From: Melioribacteraceae bacterium
GTDB taxonomy: Bacteria > Bacteroidota > Ignavibacteria > Ignavibacteriales > Melioribacteraceae
Assembly (NCBI GenBank): GCA_030584085.1
Contig: CP129490.1
Coordinates: 3,133,511 to 3,197,510 of the forward strand
Direction: 5' to 3'
DNA: 64,000 bases
The notes under the pieces were generated by a model. The model did not search any database and was not told where the DNA came from. It saw only the letters and a program-made list of their open reading frames with translations. A program made the translations under genes and the position numbers. Positions within the stretch are counted from its first letter, which is position 1. Each line of letters begins with the position of its first letter. This document shows positions 61,916 through 64,000 of the stretch, piece by piece.

Positions 61916-62416
61916 TTAGTAATTGAAGCCGTTATGACCGTTACCGTTCTTGGTGCGTTGTATGAATAAAGTTATGGCGACTCTAGTTGGCTCAACCATA
62001 CCGTTTAACTCATTACTTATCTTGATTGCATCCTTGAATGACTGAAGCATGATTTCATAATAGTTATCCGTTTTAGGTTCTTGTTCCTTGACCGGCTCAG
62101 GCTCATCAACTTCAGTAATGGTCTGATTGGGTTTTGATTTAACTTTGCCTTTTACACTTACGTCATAAGTTGATACAATTCTCGAGCCTCGTTTTGCTAC
62201 TAGCTTTGTTATAGTTGCTCGATCTCCGGCTTTAAGTTCTTTTAGAGCATCATGTACTTCCCGCGGCGGGAAAAAGGCATACTCTTCTTCGCCGACTTTA
62301 ACTGCATAAAGAAAATATTCTCCATAAGAATTAAATCCAGTTACTGGTTCATTGTACATTATCTCAATTTCAACTGCCTTGTTGACCTCAAGTTCAAGCT
62401 TAGTTCTAGTTACCAT
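61916..62416 (-). CDS. Hypothetical protein, possible OB-fold DNA-binding protein
   Basis: A 166-residue protein. Residues 5-95 are beta-rich (AVEIEIMYNEPVTGFNSYGE, EVHDALKELKAGDRATITKL, then SRIVSTYDVSVKGK), compatible with an OB fold; residues 97-120 are a proline/glutamate-rich linker; residues 125-160 are helical (IMLQSFKDAIKISNELNG, VEPTRVAITLFIQRTK), a motif seen at the C-terminus of phage replication-module proteins. Start overlaps the end of the Gam-like gene region: its GGAGG Shine-Dalgarno lies in the upstream stop. Function not shown. Confidence 0.55.
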   Translation of the reverse strand: MVTRTKLELEVNKAVEIEIMYNEPVTGFNSYGEYFLYAVKVGEEEYAFFPPREVHDALKELKAGDRATITKLVAKRGSRIVSTYDVSVKGKVKSKPNQTITEVDEPEPVKEQEPKTDNYYEIMLQSFKDAIKISNELNGMVEPTRVAITLFIQRTKNGNGHNGFNY

Positions 62417-62417
62417 T

Positions 62418-62921
62418 TTATACCTCCAATATTTTTAGTGATAGACTAAATGAGTCTTGCCCTTCTGTGAACTTTACACCTTCAGGAACAATACCCGTTC
62501 TTTTTATATAGTTCTTTATTCCATTTAGATCAGGCTTATAGCTTTCCGGAATAGCCTTCAACATCTCACTCTTTGCCGATATAATAAATGTATCAACATC
62601 TATTACCTCTACCTTATCTGGGCGTTTTCTAATCTGTAGCTTTCCATGAGGCAGATCTATAGTTTTTACATTACTCTCTACAATAAAAGCATGAAGTTTA
62701 GTTTCCAGGAATTCAATCCGATCTAAATGCTTGGTTATCATGCTGTCTTTCCATTGATTGATAAGCTCAATCTCCCGCTTGGTCTGATCATTAATCTCAT
62801 TGATCCGTTTTTGCTCATTAATGATATCCACAATAAGCATATCATAATAGGCAAGGGATTGCTGCTCCTCTTTCTGTTCCGCTTCACGGATTAATTCGTC
62901 GATGAAATCTCTTGATTCCAT
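62418..62921 (-). CDS. Gam/Gp157-like host-nuclease inhibitor
   Basis: A 167-residue protein. Residues 1-100 form a long coiled coil (REAEQKEEQQSLAYYDM, NEQKRINEINDQTKREIELI, DRIEFLETKLHAFI); then KTIDLPHGKLQIRKRPDKVEV, the beta-hairpin signature of Gam and siphovirus Gp157 proteins, and VDTFIISAKSEMLKAIPES. Gam binds DNA ends and blocks RecBCD-type nucleases; Gp157 members are linked to phage resistance. Shine-Dalgarno GGAG 8 bases upstream. Family choice between Gam and Gp157 is open. Confidence 0.7.
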   Translation of the reverse strand: MESRDFIDELIREAEQKEEQQSLAYYDMLIVDIINEQKRINEINDQTKREIELINQWKDSMITKHLDRIEFLETKLHAFIVESNVKTIDLPHGKLQIRKRPDKVEVIDVDTFIISAKSEMLKAIPESYKPDLNGIKNYIKRTGIVPEGVKFTEGQDSFSLSLKILEV

Positions 62922-62949
62922 ATTTAGCTCCTTTCATTTTGGTTATTAA

Positions 62950-63165
62950 TTAGTCTTGGTATGAGTTAAGTAAGTCAGCATCGGTGATTTCTCTTGCACA
63001 GACTGTACAGCGGTTAGGCATGGAAAAAGAATATACTGTTTGATTATAGCACCATGGACAGATGACTATATCATCTTCGGGCGAATAAATTAAATAACTA
63101 TACCCGCCGTTTTGCTTTAGTTTCTGTTCAACTAATACTTCATCGATTTGATGGATACTTTTCAT
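62950..63165 (-). CDS. Small zinc-ribbon protein
   Basis: A 71-residue protein whose C-terminal half has two CxxC knuckles (ICPWCYNQTVYSF and CTVCARE), about 19 residues apart, a classic zinc ribbon. The N-terminus (DEVLVEQKLKQNGGYSYLIY) is unremarkable. GGAG Shine-Dalgarno. The start overlaps the preceding gene end by 26 bases in another frame. Function unknown; such ribbons often bind nucleic acid. Confidence 0.6.
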   Translation of the reverse strand: MKSIHQIDEVLVEQKLKQNGGYSYLIYSPEDDIVICPWCYNQTVYSFSMPNRCTVCAREITDADLLNSYQD

Positions 63166-63310
63166 CTTGATTCTCCTTAATTAATGATTGATGTTTGGTT
63201 AGAAATTCAGCTATAGCTTCAGAGACCAATACGGTCATTGGTTTCTTTACTTTCTGCTTCAGCTGATATAGTAAAGGAACATACTCCTCCTTGATCTTCG
63301 GGGAATACAT
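63140..63310 (-). CDS. Small RHH-like protein
   Basis: A 56-residue protein with a possible ribbon-helix-helix layout (YSPKIKEEYVPLLYQL, KKPMTVLVSEAIAEFL). I chose ATG 63310 because GGAGG lies 5 bases before it; an ATG at 63322 would put that Shine-Dalgarno inside the gene. RHH proteins are common DNA-binding regulators in mobile elements, but no homologue is recognised. Confidence 0.5.
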   Translation of the reverse strand: MYSPKIKEEYVPLLYQLKQKVKKPMTVLVSEAIAEFLTKHQSLIKENQDEKYPSNR

Positions 63311-63406
63311 TTTTACCTCCATGTTGAGTTATTAATTAATTGGATTGTTACTGCCACTTCTGACAGGTTTTGAGAATAGATATACTTTTGAAAAGCGTCA
63401 GTTCTG

Positions 63407-63586
63407 TCAGGCGTTGCCTTTGGCTTGAATGGTGACGGTTATTTTAGAGGGGCCGTCAAAGCGGTTGGCTACTTCGAGGAGAGTTTTGGAGAGAAACTTA
63501 CTAACTCTTTTCTTCTCGTGTTCCGGTATGGGGAAATAATTGTAGGGCTTTCTTACAGTTAAGCTTACTTCTTTGGTTGATACCAT
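63407..63586 (-). CDS. 59-residue hypothetical protein
   Basis: ATG at 63586, TGA at 63407-63409. The product (MVSTKEVSLTVRKPYNYFPI...QAKGNA) has no recognised family; a central helix (KKRVSKFLSKTLLEVANRF) lies between beta strands ending KITVTIQ. A strong GGAGG Shine-Dalgarno sits 4 bases upstream and it is spaced 12 bases from the next upstream gene, good signs that it is translated. Confidence 0.55.
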   Translation of the reverse strand: MVSTKEVSLTVRKPYNYFPIPEHEKKRVSKFLSKTLLEVANRFDGPSKITVTIQAKGNA

Positions 63587-63598
63587 ATTCCCTCCTTG

Positions 63599-63745
63599 TT
63601 ATAGATTGAATAATTTGATTACTGCACATACCGCAACAGCTATCCAGACAAATGGAGCCAAAGGCGGCATGATAAAGGTAGTGATGATAGCACCTGTCAC
63701 CATAACGGGCATGTTGATACTGTCTGAGAGATTTTGCTTTTGCAT
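63599..63745 (-). CDS. 48-residue small membrane protein
   Basis: ATG at 63745, TAA at 63599-63601. Residues about 12-45 are hydrophobic and form one or two short helices (INMPVMVTGAIITTFIMP, PFVWIAVAVCAVIK); no family recognised. Shine-Dalgarno AGGAGG with ideal spacing. It is the first translated gene after the terminator at 63774-63812 and thus probably the start of the operon reading leftwards. Confidence 0.55.
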   Translation of the reverse strand: MQKQNLSDSINMPVMVTGAIITTFIMPPLAPFVWIAVAVCAVIKLFNL

Positions 63746-63773
63746 AAAGACCTCCTAATTGATTTGAATGAAT

Positions 63774-63812
63774 AAAAAAAGCCGCCAATGAGATTGTCTC
63801 TCAAAGGCGGCT
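63774..63812 (-). terminator. Intrinsic terminator immediately upstream of the mobile-element run
   Basis: On the minus strand AGCCGCC (63812-63806) pairs with GGCGGCT (63786-63780), with an inner GAGA/TCTC helix and a TTG-type loop, followed by seven T (63780-63774). It ends 28 bases before the first small-gene ATG and after a GC-richer segment, so it may be an attenuator or the end of a small RNA. Confidence 0.75.
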
Positions 63813-63953
63813 GTAAATTGAATTTTTATGTAAAGATTATGTGGTTATATTATTTGACCGGCGGCCTCGCATCGGAATTGAAAAGGGTCCCATGCTAACT
63901 TCAAGGATATACCTGGTTCCTTCTAGCTGTCGGGTCTATTTGTCAAAGTACTT
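63813..63953 (-). ncRNA. Candidate structured small RNA or leader
   Basis: The 141 bases upstream of the terminator contain no good ORF but show nested pairing on the minus strand: closing GACC (63936-63933) with GGTC (63859-63856); GCTA/TAGC and AAGGA/TCCTT around 63926-63896; GCAT/ATGC with GGA/TCC around 63897-63869. TACAAT (63960-63955) is a plausible -10 element, giving a transcript of about 170 bases ending at the terminator. No known riboswitch class matched by eye. Confidence 0.35.
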
Positions 63954-63990
63954 TATTGTATCATTCTTCTAAACATGCTTGCTCAATAAA

Positions 63991-64000
63991 AACCCCCGAT
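63991..64000 (-). terminator. Partial terminator at the window edge
   Basis: Minus strand reads ATCGGGGGTTTTTATTG at the very end of the window. GGGGG followed by TTTTT looks like the 3' arm and T-run of an intrinsic terminator whose other arm lies beyond position 64000. Cannot be confirmed here. Confidence 0.25.

Larger units (their letters stand above)
60700..64000 (-). mobile_element. Left part of an element at the 3' end of tRNA-Thr, cut by the window end
   Basis: From tRNA-Thr onward the gene content changes to a minus-strand run of seven small genes with strong Shine-Dalgarno sites, led by typical element functions (ArdC antirestriction, Gam/Gp157-like nuclease inhibitor, possible OB-fold). 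tRNA 3' ends are common attachment sites. No integrase, transfer gene, capsid gene or second copy of the tRNA end lies in the window, so type (ICE, prophage or integrative plasmid) and the right border are unknown. The 209 bases between the tRNA terminator and the ardC stop hold no other gene I can support. Confidence 0.55.

Noticed and set aside
63501-63788. 95-residue minus-strand ORF in the mobile region
   Set aside because: It is in the wrong frame over the two small genes with strong Shine-Dalgarno sites and crosses the terminator.
1-64000. CRISPR array, IS element, rRNA operon or replication origin
   Set aside because: No regularly spaced repeats, transposase ORF, rRNA sequence or clustered DnaA boxes were seen.

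Overview
The window reads as the chromosome of a non-phototrophic, AT-rich member of the FCB group, most likely an Ignavibacteria/Melioribacter-like lineage. Five proteins end in type IX secretion (T9SS) sorting domains (NYPNPFNPSTTINF-type motifs or related). There is also a PorV/PorQ-like protein, a TonB receptor with a DUF4249 lipoprotein, a GWxTD-domain protein, a Gld-type ABC operon and a diderm outer-membrane gene set. Several upstream regions carry TTTG-N18-20-TAnnTTTG promoters typical of the Bacteroidota lineage. The assignment is an inference from gene content; no rRNA is present.

Layout. 0.2-5.9 kb (minus): gldA-gldF-gldG-DUF4340 ABC operon, then rpiA and an SDR oxidoreductase. 5.9-22.7 kb (plus): a long envelope and housekeeping run. 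It holds a tiny membrane protein behind a perfect FNR-type box, miaB, a SPOR protein, an MBL hydrolase, an orphan sigma-54 activator, lptE, a GT2, a TPR protein, a 3-methyladenine glycosylase, a GT9, DUF3108, CPBP, DUF2007, cdsA, rimO, GWxTD, a PfkB kinase and a BamA/TamA-like protein. 22.7-25.1 kb: a divergent pair of ferredoxin + geranylgeranyl reductase facing a UbiA prenyltransferase that resembles archaeal digeranylgeranylglyceryl-phosphate synthase. 25.1-33.6 kb (plus): rnhB, yraN, mlaE-mlaF-mlaD, then uvrA, an EVE protein and a class II photolyase (DNA repair). 33.6-37.8 kb: intergenic palindromic repeats, an ECF sigma / zinc-free anti-sigma / YbjQ operon, a secreted PQQ-type sugar dehydrogenase and a YpdA-type flavoprotein. 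37.8-49 kb: two ~1,056-residue T9SS paralogues sharing a 239-bp identical block, followed by TonB receptor, DUF4249 and PorV-like genes. 49-60.5 kb: HU, an outer-membrane porin, a secreted GH13 amylase, a secreted S8 protease, DinB, TrmH and DUF971.

The last 3.4 kb lies just beyond a tRNA-Thr(TGT) gene and has a different character: a minus-strand run of small, tightly packed genes with strong Shine-Dalgarno sequences, including an ArdC-like antirestriction protein, a possible OB-fold protein, a Gam/Gp157-like nuclease inhibitor, a zinc-ribbon protein, an RHH-like protein and two sub-60-residue ORFs. It looks like the edge of an integrated element cut by the window end. Upstream of the run is a GC-richer segment that could fold as a multi-helix RNA and ends in an intrinsic terminator, a candidate leader or small RNA.

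The observations I consider most worth following are the archaeal-lipid-like gene pair, the anti-host-defence run and its leader RNA at the tRNA-Thr site, the gene-converted T9SS paralogues, the FNR-box/micropeptide unit, and several families of intergenic palindromes, one of which supplies the final codons of a flavoprotein gene.
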